Assembly (NCBI GenBank): GCA_002794735.1
Contig: NBAZ01000034.1
Coordinates: 1-64,000, forward strand
Source of the DNA: Pyrrhoderma lamaoense
Lineage: Eukaryota > Basidiomycota > Agaricomycetes > Hymenochaetales > Hymenochaetaceae
DNA length: 64,000 bases
Direction of reading: 5' to 3'
In this document: piece after piece, positions 1 through 10,907 of the stretch
Numbering within the stretch: the stretch's first letter is position 1
Layout: every line of letters starts with the position of its first letter
The notes under the pieces: model-generated
The model's input: the letters and a program-made list of their open reading frames with translations, nothing else
Databases searched by the model: none
What the model was told of the DNA's origin: nothing
Made by a program: the position numbers and the translations under genes

Positions 1-335
1 ATAAGCGTGTGCTATCCTCAAACCAGCCACAACTTGATTAATGTAATGACAACCTTATCTGAAACCCGATTTGCAATGTCAACTTTATAGTTAAGAAGCG
101 AGCAATACTCTTTTTTACCAGACATCAAGCCGAGTGGGGGACGCCCTGAGGAAAGTCTAAATATAGCATAGCTCAACCAAGACCTCATATAATCCTTGGG
201 CTCGTTGAAGTAGGCAATAACTATAATATTGTTGTAATATCCCTCCTCGAAATCGATATAAAATGCTTTAGACTTGTCACTCGACGTAAAGCCAGTAAAT
301 GTATCTTAATTTTCAGTTTGAGAAACTAATGGAAG
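1..335 (+). repeat. Diverged direct repeat, copy 1
   Basis: Collinear short blocks in this stretch recur at about 3243-3520 in the same orientation. Shared blocks include GTGCTAT..TCAAACCA near the left end, GATTTGCAATG, TATAGCA, CCTCCTCG..GATAT..ATGCTT, and AATTTTCAGTTT at the right end. By eye roughly two thirds of positions agree. No coding sense is visible in either copy, so this looks like an old segmental or promoter duplication. Confidence 0.6.
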
Positions 336-504
336 AGATCATCTCAGGTTCCCTCGTTTTCAGCCTAAACCAGAGACATTTGGGCAAGGAAAAGATTAAT
401 CGCCAAACTCAAGAGACTGACAAAAACGCTAGTCGAGAAGATCATGTGAACCACGTGATTATTTGCATAATTTTCTACGCGTCTTGGTGACAGATAGAAT
501 TTAG

Positions 505-808
505 ATGGAGATGGTTACTCTGAAAGACTTCTAGCTTGAAATTGAACGAAAGACGGCTGCTGATATGCGAAAACAACTAGCTGAAGAAAATTATCAATGC
601 TGAAGATCGAGTATGTGGGTGAAAATACTTACGCCAACAGCATATGAAAGAGCCAAAATCGGAGAAGCAGAAGGCCGTGTTAAGGCTATTATTTATTGAG
701 ATAATACACCTGATTATAAGAAAATACTATGGGCTCTCGTACAAAGATTATGATGACGTAAACCAAGACAAGCTATCCTCTCCGGTACTATCATTGTGTT
801 TTGTTTGA
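505..808 (+). pseudogene. Possible degenerate coding trace, unrecognised
   Basis: A forward reading starts at an ATG (MEMVTLKDF), meets an in-frame TAG, continues as LEIERKTAADMRKQLAEE, and then needs one extra base. A GTATGT..CAG intron follows (about 621-645), then a Lys/Ile-rich exon ending KLSSPVLSLCFV-stop. Composition looks protein-like but no family is recognised. It may be a relic of a gene, or chance. Nothing else is supported between 336 and 1359. Confidence 0.2.
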
Positions 809-1359
809 GGAGGCAACGGCACAGCTCCGTGATCAGTATGGATATATCACTTGTTCTGTTTGATGTCATTGAAGGTATAGTTGTTCTCTCCCTTGTACCA
901 CATGAGATTGACACAAACTTGAACCTCTAGCACCTCTATGTATCCATGCAGCAGGATGGGTACACAGGGACATTAGCATGGATACTGTGTATCTTATGAG
1001 GATCCACGTACGGCTGCCCTAAATATGTACATGTACAGGTACAAGGCGCCTCATATTTCCATCTGCGTTATCGCGAAATTCGTCCCAGATCATGGGTGCT
1101 TATAATATCAAGGTCAACTTAATGAACATACACATTAATAAACTTGAAAAATTGCTGTCTACTTAATTCGCTCATATATATCCCATATAATGTACTAGTA
1201 GCAGTACATACATATATACTACATTAATTAGTGTGTTATAATATGTTCTAGTAAGAATACGTGATGTATCTATGGCTTGTCAGATTTATCTGACTTCTTA
1301 GGTCCATCTAAAGTATCACACTGTCAGCTTACTCCTTTTGTTACAGTATAAAACACGGA

Positions 1360-2436
1360 TTACATACCTGTAGGAGACCTTCTCGGTTTATCAGTCTTCT
1401 TAGGTTCTACTTTCTTAGGTTCTACTTTCTTAGGTTCTACTTTCTTAGCGGCAGCTGGCCTAGCAGCTAATGCTGATGTTGACGCTGCTGTCGTTGACGA
1501 TGCTGAAGGAGTTCCTTGACTCTTCTTTACAACTTTCGCTGCTGTCGGTGTTCCTTGTGTAGTCTTCGCTGCTGTCGATGCTCCGTGCCTCGATTTCGCT
1601 ACTGTTGATGATACTTGTGTAGGTTTTGCTACTGTCGGTGCTTCTTGTACTACTGGTGGTGGCACTGATCCTGAGGAGCTCTGGGCAGCACGGGTAGGAC
1701 TTTGGCTCCTCGTCCTCGTCCTTGGTTTTGGCTTGTCTACTAACGGTTCCAAAATCTGTATCATATGCGGAGCTTTATCCTTGAATTCTTTCCTGACAAT
1801 ACCGAGGAACTATATCCCATCCCTTTCCCCTAGGTAGACTTCAACAAGTTCCGAACTGATTTTCTTGCTTTCATAAAACATTTGCTCTGAGAGGTCCTTA
1901 ATATCTTCTATGTCCTTAGTTTTCTTTTCATCTTGACCATCGCTACGACCGATAAACCCTACTATTTTGAGTGCTACAAGATGTTGAATGGTTGGATACC
2001 TGATACCGGAAACAGGGTCAAGTATGGTATGCTTGATAAGGGGATGTTGAAAGACACTCGATCTGAGTCTAATATCACATTTAACCGAGTTTTCCGTATC
2101 ATTTGTGAGATAAGTAGCAGTATACTTAGATGAGTCAGAGCCTGGAGAAAAAGGAAGTAAGACTGTTTAGGCGGTTGCTTGAGAATTTTGAACGCTGCCT
2201 CGGTAGCGTTAATATCAAGATCCTATAAAAATAGGCGAACCAAAGTCAGGAAAATGTCTAGATTTAGTATACGTTATACAATACCTTTGTTGATCGATGG
2301 TCATCAGGAAGATAGATATTCCTTGCTGCACCTCCTATAAGGAGACCATGCTGCCCCTTCCAAATATCTCACTAAACATGACTGTTGCAGCTGTGTACAG
2401 ACGAGTTCCGAGTGCTTTTTCGAGTTTGCTGGGCAT
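1360..2436 (-). CDS. Nucleotidyltransferase-fold-like protein, probably degenerate
   Basis: Two exons are read on the minus strand: 2436-2285 (start MPSKLEKAL) and 2222-1360, with a GTATTG..TAG intron. Across the junction lies IGGAARNIYL..RSTKDLDIN. This resembles the glycine motif and DxD metal site of polymerase-beta-like (AbiEii or KNTase-type) nucleotidyltransferase folds. A block HTILDPVSGIRYPTIQHLVALKI and an acidic helix follow. The C-terminal third is Ser/Thr/Ala-rich and ends in three KKVEP units plus a basic tail. Two single missing bases are inferred (about 2355 and 2140); with them the splice phase closes. An in-frame TAG remains after LGERDGI, and the same frame resumes after it. 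The predicted length is about 338 residues. The fold assignment is inference; enzymatic activity is doubtful. Confidence 0.5.
1414..1452 (-). repeat. 15-bp coding tandem repeat (KVEPK units)
   Basis: The 15-base unit TTCTACTTTCTTAGG is repeated about three times and encodes the KVEPK units at the C-terminus of the nucleotidyltransferase-like gene. It is a short in-frame minisatellite. Confidence 0.8.
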
Positions 2437-2644
2437 TGTTTACTTACTGATACCTGTAGATAAGGGATTTATGAGAAGATGTACGAGAGTTTGTTAAAAG
2501 GAACTTGGTTGTGTGAGGATAGAATCGTTGCGTTTGTCCAATATATATACCTTCTGCAGAGAAGTAGGAAACTGTGTTTGCGGTTACGGTTAGTGCCTCA
2601 AGACAAGAGTAATGCTTGCAAAGAATAGTCGATAATATTAAGCG

Positions 2645-2676
2645 CTCTCACACACACACACACTCTCTCTCTCTTT
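2645..2676. repeat. (CA)n/(CT)n microsatellite
   Basis: A run of CA dinucleotides passes directly into a CT run. It is a simple repeat between genes. Confidence 0.9.
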
Positions 2677-3242
2677 ACCTTTAGATGATAAAAATAGGTC
2701 TGCAATGATACCTAGAGAAAGACTGTGCTTTGCGATGAGAAGCAACAGGTCAATTACTTGGGCTTACGGGATGATATAAATTTGCTATACGAAGAGTCAA
2801 TGACTCTATGTAACCAGTAAGATGGGGAGATCATAATCAGAATAGCGTGCAAACATTATGCAGTGCATAATACTTCGTACACATCTTACGTTAATACTTG
2901 TGGCAAAGACAGTCAATAGTTTGAGCTCTTCATGTAAAAAATTCGTTGGAAACAAAGATACTAACTGTACCCCCTCTCCAGTCTGGGAGCATAGTATAAT
3001 AATCATCACATTGATCTAGAGAGTATATTTAATATTAGCTTTCGGTTGAGCTGCTATGGGGAGAAGCGAAAAAAAAATAACAATGATATCTTTGCAAACA
3101 TTACGGATTGTGATGAAAGGCAAATTTGATAACCGCCTATGCCGCCTCAGCTAAGTCAAGGACTCACAGCATAACATCATCTTTGATTGTTATCGGGTTT
3201 ACTGAATGCCACTGTTGTTATTGTATAGATCTACGGAAGCAA
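2677..3242. other. Intergenic, nothing recognised
   Basis: AT-rich sequence with only short ORFs that lack start context or family features. No gene is supported. Confidence 0.5.
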
Positions 3243-3520
3243 ATTAGCATGTGCTATATTCAAACCAACTATTACTCGATTTGACGTGATCTTTAATTTT
3301 GTCTGGAAAGTAGATTTGCAATGCTGCTTGTTTTCGGAGATCGGCCCGATTGGGTCATCTTAGAGATAAGTTATGATATAGCAAACGAAGCCTCTACGGA
3401 TTCCTGGGTTGGATGGAGTGAACTATGATTGCATTGATGCTGTGATATTCCTCCTCGGAAGTAGATATGCTATGCTTCAAGCATAGCACCAGTAAAAGTT
3501 CTCGAATTTTCAGTTTCGGA
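3243..3520 (+). repeat. Diverged direct repeat, copy 2
   Basis: Same order and orientation of blocks as at 1-335. The two copies bracket the nucleotidyltransferase-like gene at a spacing of about 3.2 kb. Sequence downstream of the two copies is not obviously alike. Confidence 0.6.
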
Positions 3521-4109
3521 CGATATTCAGTTTTCAAAGCATGTGTAAATATACACACTGATCACGGACGTGTAAAAAGAGAAGACTCTTTCCCGAGACG
3601 ACCCGAAATGCAAAGATTGTTGTGAGTGTACTAGTATGGATAACAAAGAGAACTAGAGAATTTACTGGTCAACATGGTGAGAAGCTTACTTTGTGACTGA
3701 ACTCCGATGAAGTATAGCTAAGGACCGCACCAACACCTCTCCTCTCTCCTCGGGATCACATACATCCAGCGTTATCACGTCACATAACTCACTTCTAATA
3801 CTACTCTAACTACAACCACATACATTAAAACTTACTGTGTAGCGTGTCACACATCTACAATTGTGTGACCTGGTTATTTGTCATCGGGCTTACTAGACGG
3901 AAAGACGGCAGACCGCTGCTAGAGTCTAAGACTAGTTTAAGCCACTCTTCTCACTGAGACGTTTCTTAAAAGGTGAGCGAATGACGTCTCTCAATTATAT
4001 ATAAATCTTAGGAGGAGACTCCTCCTTTTTGGCTCGCATAAAGCTGCAAATTGGCCTCGTTGTCGCTCGTGGCAACGTGCTGTGCAGCTCTGGTGACGGT
4101 GACGAAAGC
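3521..4109. other. Upstream region of the phosphatase gene
   Basis: Non-coding stretch leading to the phosphatase gene. It contains a TATATATAA-like element near 3997 and a short inverted pair (AGGAGGAGACTCCTCCTTT) at about 4010-4028. The frame of the phosphatase is closed by a TAA at 4002-4004. No ATG lies between that stop and the ATG at 4110. Confidence 0.4.
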
Positions 4110-5269
4110 ATGCTATCAACCTCCACACTGTCTTCCTTGTCAGTAGCGGCGAAGAAACCCAAGCATTCTTTACATCCAGTCCAACTTGCTGTCTCTACTT
4201 CAGCTTCTCACCCACCATTACGACAGACTCACTCGACTGCATCAACATCAGCAACAACAACGATAGCGTATCGAAGTAGAACTACTAACAGAACTACCAC
4301 AATGGTCGATATTCAAGTACATATCCAACCACAACCACGTCCAGCGACACAGAAGTGTACAAACATAACATATACGTCAACTAGCTCTAATAATCGTCCT
4401 CATCTTGCCCTTCCCAGCTCAGCCCTACAGGCACCTCTCCCTCGGCCGGTGTCAGTACCAGCACCTATGTCGGTACCTATGGCACTCCACCCTCTTGAGT
4501 CTCAACACACTCTCATACATGGGAGTGCCTTACGAAGGCCAATCCCAAACTCCTATTGGGCAACACCTTTTCTTGTTGCATGTGAATATCCTTGGGCACC
4601 CAGTACTCCTCGTCCCAAATTAGATGCCTTACTCGCAGCTGGTGTTAGGACGTATGCTCTTTATTTAATGATAACTCTAAAAATGATACTAATTTTATCT
4701 CATGATTTGATATCAACACCTTAAAGTTTTATTGATCTCACAGAGTCAGGAGAGTTGATTGCTTATTCTGAGTTGCTTCCCGTCCGTGCAGCAAGCTGTG
4801 GTCTTTCACCATCAGATGTCCATACTCTTCAGTACTTCCGCTTCCCCATCCCTGATCGAAAATGTCCGCCATCACCTTCTCCATCGAGCTCTCCATATTC
4901 ATCACGCTCGCCTTCACCTTACCCTACTTCAAACTCACAACGCGCAAAAGCGGGATTACGTCGTGCGCATAGACATAACCCATTTCTCTCGAAGATCTTC
5001 CATGTCTTACATACATGTGAGGCACAGGGTCGGATCGCCGCTATCCATTGTCGAGGCGGAATTGGAAGAACGGGGACTATTGTCGGCTGTTGGCTTGTAC
5101 AGAGTGGAAGGGCAAAAAACGGTGATGAGGCATTGCAAATGATTGCAAGCTTTTGGGAAGGTGTAGAGAAAAGGCGGAGATTTCCGTAAGCCCCGAGACT
5201 GGAGATCAGATGGAATTTGTCAGGAAATTCGAGAAAGTTGTCTGCGAAGAAGATGAAGACGATAAATAA
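4110..5269 (+). CDS. Protein tyrosine/dual-specificity phosphatase family protein
   Basis: Two exons, 4110-4651 and 4727-5189, are joined by a 75-nt GT..AG intron; the junction reads GVRT-FIDLTESGEL. The N-terminal ~130 residues are a Ser/Thr-rich low-complexity leader. The catalytic part begins at PNSYWATPFLVACEYP. The PTP signature HCRGGIGRTG (Cys nucleophile, CX5R loop) lies at 5046-5075. A Ser/Pro-rich insert sits between the first strand and the P-loop. The reading frame stops at 5187-5189, just after KRRRFP. One base out of frame, the expected family tail (SPETGDQMEFVRKF, acidic end) continues to a TAA at 5267-5269, so a base is probably missing near 5187. The predicted length is then about 361 residues. 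ATG 4110 is the first in-frame ATG. Substrate unknown. Confidence 0.75.
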
Positions 5270-6252
5270 AGTAGAGCTGTATTGCGTTCCATTTTTTTCA
5301 GCCTTTCTGTGAGTAGAGTCTCTTCTGTTCCTGTTATGCTCATTATTTGAAACAAAGCCTCCCAACTTAGCTTTCATTACTAGTTTGTAGCCATCAGTAC
5401 TGACCTTTGATTTATATGTATTCTGGGATTATCTCACGTTATGGACAATTATAGATTTCTTTTCTTCTATTAGGGCTTTGTATCATGTATAGGTTGATCG
5501 AGTAGAATTTTCAAGTGTTTTTCTCCGTCGCTCTGTTGTATATAAGTAATCAATATATCTGCCATTTCAAATGTAAATTGCAAATACAGGGTATTATAGA
5601 GAGAGAGGGAGAGAGATGTATTTGTTAAGTTCCGTGTAGTGGAACTACGCCTTAGTAACCTAGTAGTAATAGAACAGGGTATTATAACTAATAGAAAAAT
5701 CTTATTGAATGATTTGAAATATGTGAAATACAAAGAAAATGATGCCTATGTATTAAAAATGGCACAAACCCCTCTTAAACCAAAAACCAATATTCCGCCT
5801 TAGAAGAAAGGTAATGCTCGATGCACCCGGCGCCTCTTAACCTCGGTGATTATGATATAATTGTTACATAAAATAGTAATTCGACGCCGTTTTCTGGCTT
5901 CGGGAGTCAAGCGCGACCGAGAACGAATTTTTCATTACTTGTATGTAAAGGATATAAATAGATTATCTAATTCTTCAGCTCGAGACTGTTTCTTAAGCTA
6001 TTATCCAATGAGTCACTATCCTATCCATTTCTATATCCCCAAAACTCATCATATATTGACATCTGTAGGATCTAGCACACATGTACGCTAAATCTCTGAG
6101 AATATGCTCTTAGTTCTACCGCAAAATACTGCTTCGTACTCGGACCACCTCATGTTTCGCTTATACTCTGCGGATGGGCCGTTAATCTTCGGCAATGACG
6201 TTCGATGCAAGCGACGGATCGCTACCATTAAGGTGGTCAGAGACTAAAAACA
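5270..6252. other. Intergenic, no gene supported
   Basis: AT-rich, with a (GA)n-like run near 5600-5618. The ORFs here carry no recognisable motif and no convincing splice partners. Confidence 0.5.
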
Positions 6253-6258
6253 TATAAA
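6253..6258 (+). promoter_or_regulatory. Candidate TATA box of the secreted-protein gene
   Basis: TATAAA lies about 125 bases upstream of the ATG at 6381. It is followed by a CT-rich leader, the usual arrangement for a strongly transcribed fungal gene. A second TATATAA at about 6362 is too close to the ATG to serve. Confidence 0.45.
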
Positions 6259-6380
6259 ACATGGGCACCCTAAGTCAAGAAAAAAATTATCTCTCAGACC
6301 TTGACTCTGCACCCCCCTAGCTCATTCAGCTCCCTTTCAATCTTTATACCAAGTCACTCTTTATATAACCAGCCTTAATC

Positions 6381-7181
6381 ATGCGTGCTTTCGGAATCAT
6401 CTCTGCGATTGCAGCCGTAGCTAGCTTCCTCCCTAGTGCATTCGCTGCACCTTTTGATGCGACGACGACACTTACGACCTTGTACTCGACGTCATATACT
6501 ACGATTTCGTCTGCGACTACCTTGTCTACTGCAACGACTTTGTCGACTGCGATTACAAAGACCGCTTCAACTGCTGTTACTGCAGTCCCCACATCTTCGT
6601 CGGGCGATGATAAGTGCTCGTCGATCCTTGCTGGTGTCCAAGTAGACATCCAGGTTCATATTGATGCCTTGAGTATGTTTTTGTAATGTATTAGTGTACC
6701 GCGAAAGTTCTGACGCCCTGCGAAGACGGTTTGACTGCAGAGACTGCAACTAAGGATACCTTGACTGTCCACCTCCAGGCTATTGTTGATATTCTCGTTA
6801 CCGCTACTGCTGATATCAAGGCTCTTGTCGGTCTCGGATTGTCTATCAACGTTACCGTAGTTGCTCAACTCCTTGCTGAGATCTTGATTGTAAGCTTATT
6901 TTATATTCGACTCCCTTGATTGTGTTTTCTGATCCCTTCTATTTTCTTAGACTCTCTGTGGTGCATTGTCATTTGTTCTGGGAATAGTTGCTGATGTCCA
7001 AGTGTTGTTGGATGTGATCGTTTCCGTTGCTCTTGGTGACTGTCTTTGTGGATTAATTAGTGCACTCATTTCCCTTGTTGCCGGTTTACTCGTTGCACTT
7101 GTCCCACTTGTCGTATCTCTTCTGTCCACGCTCCTCTCACTCAAGCTCAACGTTGTTGCCTCGCTTCTTACCATCCTCTAG
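6381..7181 (+). CDS. Small secreted hydrophobic protein, function unknown
   Basis: Three exons are inferred: 6381-6672, 6726-6889 and 6951-7181 (228 residues, all phases closing). An alternative first acceptor would add a few residues. The protein starts with a clean signal peptide (MRAFGIISAIAAVASFLPSA, cleavage near AFA-AP). A Thr/Ser-rich segment of about 45 residues follows, then a helical middle (DTLTVHLQAIVDILV, KALVGLGLSINVTVVAQLL). The C-terminal ~75 residues are almost entirely Leu/Val/Ile/Ala/Ser/Gly with two CxC-type cysteine pairs (TLCGAL, GDCLCGL). I believe similar orphan secreted or membrane-like proteins are common in agaricomycetes, but no function is known to me. It could be cell-wall or membrane associated. 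It is not a hydrophobin: the eight-Cys pattern is absent. Confidence 0.7.
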
Positions 7182-7412
7182 TTTCATGACGTATCATGTA
7201 TCCATTTTCATGATGGCTAAAAAGACGTTTATGGCTACTATCAATTATCATTTAGTTTGCTGTCAGCTTATAGAGTATTAGACTGATTAATGTGGAACTT
7301 TGACATTTACAAAGTGCTGTTTTCGGAAGAATTTATCGAATAGTGTGTTCTTTATAGAGCTTTGCTTTACAAGCTAAAATCAATCTTCTTTGCTTTTTCT
7401 GAGCATATAAGT

Positions 7413-7505
7413 TCATCTATTTGGCACGACACAGAGGTCCCTCTGTCTCTTTTAATCCGTATTGCGGCTTATACTCTATATTTTTACGTCAAATAGTACT
7501 TCAGA
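7413..7505 (+). promoter_or_regulatory. Shared promoter/leader module, copy 1
   Basis: TCATCTATTT lies 93 bases and TTTACGTCAA 23 bases before the ATG at 7506. The same two blocks occur 91 and 23 bases before the ATG of the next gene (8707). A CTTTGCT..GAG block sits just upstream in both. The conserved spacing points to duplicated, possibly co-regulated promoters. Confidence 0.55.
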
Positions 7506-7952
7506 ATGACAGACCCAAGACGTGCATACACAATAGTAGAAGAAGGCGGTGTTGTCATGGAGAGGCATCACGGTCAAGAGCCACGACGAATTCCAACAGA
7601 CGATTTGCCAGTACTTATAACGGACAAGAAGGGTGGCTTATTCAGTAGAGCAAAGTCTAGGATGGGAATAGGAAGACGTGATAAGGCTGAGCCAGGGACC
7701 CTGAAGATAAATAGAAAGAAGGATGCCAATGATACAGGAAAGTCCTATCCATCCACAAACTCGAAACCGGGGAAAAGTCAGGGTGAGGCAGCGGGAAGAG
7801 TATCTACGTCGGGACACCAAACCCAAGCTCAACAGAAGAGTTCTGAAGGTAGACGAAAGCAACTATTCAGTCTTCTGACCCGTTTTACCGGCGGCAGACA
7901 ATCACGGTCGTCTCAGCGGCCTCAGACGCCAACTCAGAGCCGGTGGGACTAG
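7506..7952 (+). CDS. Orphan basic protein, member of a local tandem family
   Basis: Single-exon frame of 148 residues starting MTDPRRAYTIVEEGG. The N-terminal third is acidic/mixed (VVMERHHGQEPRRIPTDD). The middle is Lys/Arg/Gly/Ser-rich and probably disordered. Near the C-terminus, GRRKQLFSLLTRF is followed by a basic Ser/Gln tail. Its 5' region matches that of the gene at 8707 in sequence and spacing. Its GRRKQLFSLLTRF end resembles GRKKITRLFTNF read in the -1 frame at the end of that gene. No domain family is recognised. Function unknown. Confidence 0.55.
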   Translation: MTDPRRAYTIVEEGGVVMERHHGQEPRRIPTDDLPVLITDKKGGLFSRAKSRMGIGRRDKAEPGTLKINRKKDANDTGKSYPSTNSKPGKSQGEAAGRVSTSGHQTQAQQKSSEGRRKQLFSLLTRFTGGRQSRSSQRPQTPTQSRWD

Positions 7953-8615
7953 ATCCGGGAAGTATGTTCAAATTAGCCTTGTACATTACATATCAGTATT
8001 GTGACTATTTTATGTATTCTAATACGACTTTAATACCATGGTACATGACTGACATATAGGTTTAATTAAGAGGTAATTTTGTTATGGATTGATGATAAAA
8101 ATATATCAAAGGCCCAATAATAATGATTTTCCACAGTTATCGTTCATGCTTTGCATGGTTCTGCCTTGTGAACTGTCCTAAGTTGATGATTCATAAGCGA
8201 AAGATTTCGATTAGACACCACGAAATCCTCCGAAAATCAAAGCTACATAGCTAATTTCAAACAAATCGAATAGATCAAGGATGCAAAACAGATTGTATGT
8301 TTTAAAAACTTTGTGCTTTTGTCGGCCAGGCTTTAATCCGAAAAGGTAGAAAATTCTTAGTTGATTTTGGAAAACTTCTTGATAAAATCTCTGCTTGAAA
8401 AGGTCTACACTATTCCATGTTATACGATTTTATCACGAATTCTTTCACATGTGATTTCTTTAGACTGATATTATGCTTCATTATTTGTCAATAAATTTCA
8501 CCTCAATTTCACTCACTTGTTCCAGAATGAAACAATGTTACAGCTTGGTACGTAGTATGCATAAGAACTTTGCTTCATGAACCAAATCACCTTGCTTTGC
8601 TGTACCTAGCTGAGC
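7953..8615. other. Spacer between tandem family members
   Basis: AT-rich spacer. No coding sequence is seen. Confidence 0.5.
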
Positions 8616-8706
8616 TCATCTATTTAACAAACTGGCTCAGGCTCCTGGCCTTTCGCTTTGCATTGTGATCCGCACCCCTTATCTTTACATCAAGCAATAG
8701 TCTATA
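8616..8706 (+). promoter_or_regulatory. Shared promoter/leader module, copy 2
   Basis: TCATCTATTT at 8616-8625 and TTTACATCAA at 8684-8693 match the two blocks upstream of the gene at 7506, at nearly identical distances from the start codon. Confidence 0.55.
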
Positions 8707-9587
8707 ATGTCAGAACCTCTGCAGACCGACATAGTAGATGCGAATGGAAACGTACGAAGTTTATACCATCCAATGCCGCAACATCCAGGAAACAAGCATG
8801 CAATAACATCGCCGAGTGAAATTGATGCCTCTCCATCAGAGAAGCGTGCTCATCATGCCTATATACTCAGTAAGTAGTCCGAAGAGGTAGCCTAGATTAT
8901 TTCTGATAACATTAATTGGTTTCCTCCTTTTTTTCAACGCGACATTTCACTATATGGCTCCGGCATGTTTCGTCTTTTTTCTGAATCACTAAGCTGCTGA
9001 GAGTCTATTTGCTAACTATAATCGAAAAACGGATCCGATAACTAGAGTGAAATGGGACCAGAGAGCGCTCAAATTTCGCATAGGCTTACAGGACATCCGT
9101 ATGTATATCCCACCTTTCGAAATCTAGTCTTAAATGCAGATCTCTATATAGAATGGAAAAAAAGATGCTCTGCGACATGCACGAGCACTGTAAGAAAAAG
9201 TATCGAAGTGCTTGCCCGTACTAAGACGCACGTCTGGATAAGACTTCGCCTAAGTGTTATTAGAGCGTACTTTAACCTTATGACACTGCATTTTATTCCT
9301 CAGAGACTACAGAAGCTCAAATGTCAGCCTCAGTACCGTTGGGATGATTATCAATATTGGAAAAATGAAATAGAGAACTTGGAACTAGAAGACAGAATTT
9401 CAAATTTAATCCAGGAAGATCATATCCTTCTGTACGACAGATCCTGGAGAATCAGCAAGAGGGGGAAGGAGAAGGAGTTGAAACTCAAAGTCAGCGGGGA
9501 AGTACTCGCAGTGGACGCAAAAAGATAACACGCCTCTTTACTAATTTTGCCAAACAGAATCGACTGCAACAGAAAGATTCTGATTAA
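8707..9587 (+). CDS. Orphan protein, tandem family member
   Basis: Exons 8707-8869, 8994-9098 and 9152-9528 join in phase (214 residues in the unshifted frame). The start is MSEPLQTDIVDANGN. Exon 3 carries QWKKRCSATC..TKTHVWIRLRL..YFNLM. It aligns residue for residue with RWNLLCDGRC..TKTQLYDKLRV..MYVNF in the next gene, so W, two Cys, TKT and LR are the conserved positions. The 3' end is ambiguous: the open frame ends VLAVDAKR-stop at 9528. The -1 frame from about 9415 to a TAA at 9585-9587 reads more naturally (Gln/Gly/Glu-rich, then GRKKITRLFTNFAKQ) and resembles the end of the gene at 7506. No known domain; function unknown. Confidence 0.55.
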
Positions 9588-9949
9588 TGACAGTGAAATA
9601 TAGCCTGAAAAGTACACTAACTTAGTATCATGTAACAATATAACGACTATTTTCAAATATTCTGATACAGTGATACGTCACATCTAGGATATAGCATCAG
9701 CTAGTATTACTATATACATGTTATAAAAATATAATAAATCAATGTGATTATAACGATGCACAGTTGTCTTTCTTCTTTGCATAGTCATGCCATATGATTC
9801 AAGTACGTAATCAATCTCAATTTTCTAGTTGAGCAAAAAGACATGAACAAAGTACTTTGCAATCATTTTTTTCTCAAGAATCCCATGGGAGTTCTGATAT
9901 ATAACACAAAATCTCTGTACTTTCGGCTCCCTCTCGTCATAAACAAGAT

Positions 9950-10907
9950 ATGAGCCACGAAGAAGTACAGAGTTTAATATCTAATATTCTCCGCCGTAAT
10001 GAGGATCCACTGCAAATGTCGACGGGTCTATTCAAGCTTCCTTCATTCTCGAATACATTGGATCTGTTCCCCGGGACCCATCGTACCATTGAAAGTCCGA
10101 AGTGGACGAGACTGAGCAGGAAGCCCTTGCGAGATTAAACAAAGGTTAGTAGCCAGACAAGCTTGCAAGGTTAGATGCCCTTTTTACTGAGTTATATCTG
10201 ATGAAAGTAATGGGCCATCTTTTCAGCTCTAAAAGTTTGTCCATAGAATCAAAAACGTCTACTATGACGACAAGGAGACAAGGAATTCCTAAATTGTTTC
10301 ATAAATCATTGCTCTCTGCAGCTATAGAAGATATAAGTGGGTGAATATCCTGGTAAACCAGGACCATTTAACACTCTTTACTAACAACTCATTTATTCAT
10401 CTAGGGTGGAACCTTCTGTGTGATGGTAGATGTAAACCTCTCCCAAATCAAATTCTTGCTCAAGCGACAACAAAAACCCAGCTATATGACAAACTTCGAG
10501 TTAAACTTGCCAATATGTACGTCAATTTTGCCCGAGCACATTGTCAACGAGATCGTGCAAAATGTGTGGGGCATGAAAGGTACAACGAACCACACATCCA
10601 AAAGTTTATACAGGAGCATCTAGGAGAGCAGAAGAGGTTGAGGACACAGAGGACAACAACACCTACGATCACTGATAGTCTGACAAGTAAAAGTATCAAT
10701 ATATCGCCCGGACTTACGAGAAGTCCTACGAGAAAAAGTTTAGATGCACCACGCCAGGATAAGAGAACCATTCCTGCAAATGACTCATTAGCAAAACATA
10801 ATCTTGGTTTTCAAGAAGCAACACGGCCTCAACATCATCCACGCCCGACAAGATCAGCGTCATCTACCACAACACCCCAAGACGGAGGCAACGAGTTACT
10901 CAAGTAG
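9950..10907 (+). CDS. Orphan protein, tandem family member
   Basis: Exons 9950-10144, 10247-10336 and 10405-10907 close in phase if one base is missing near 10100. There THRTIES in one frame continues as EVDETEQEALARLNK in the other. Predicted length is about 262 residues. It starts MSHEEVQSLISNIL. Exon 3 holds the family motif WNLLCDGRC..TKTQLYDKLRV..MYVNFARAHCQRDRAKC, giving four cysteines in a basic helical segment. A long Thr/Ser/Arg/Pro-rich tail follows. A TATATAA lies about 52 bases upstream of the ATG. It is the paralogue of the gene at 8707. No function can be assigned. Confidence 0.55.

Noticed and set aside
4405..4623. 72-codon ORF overlapping the phosphatase gene
   Set aside because: Alternative frame of the phosphatase N-terminal exon; no independent support.
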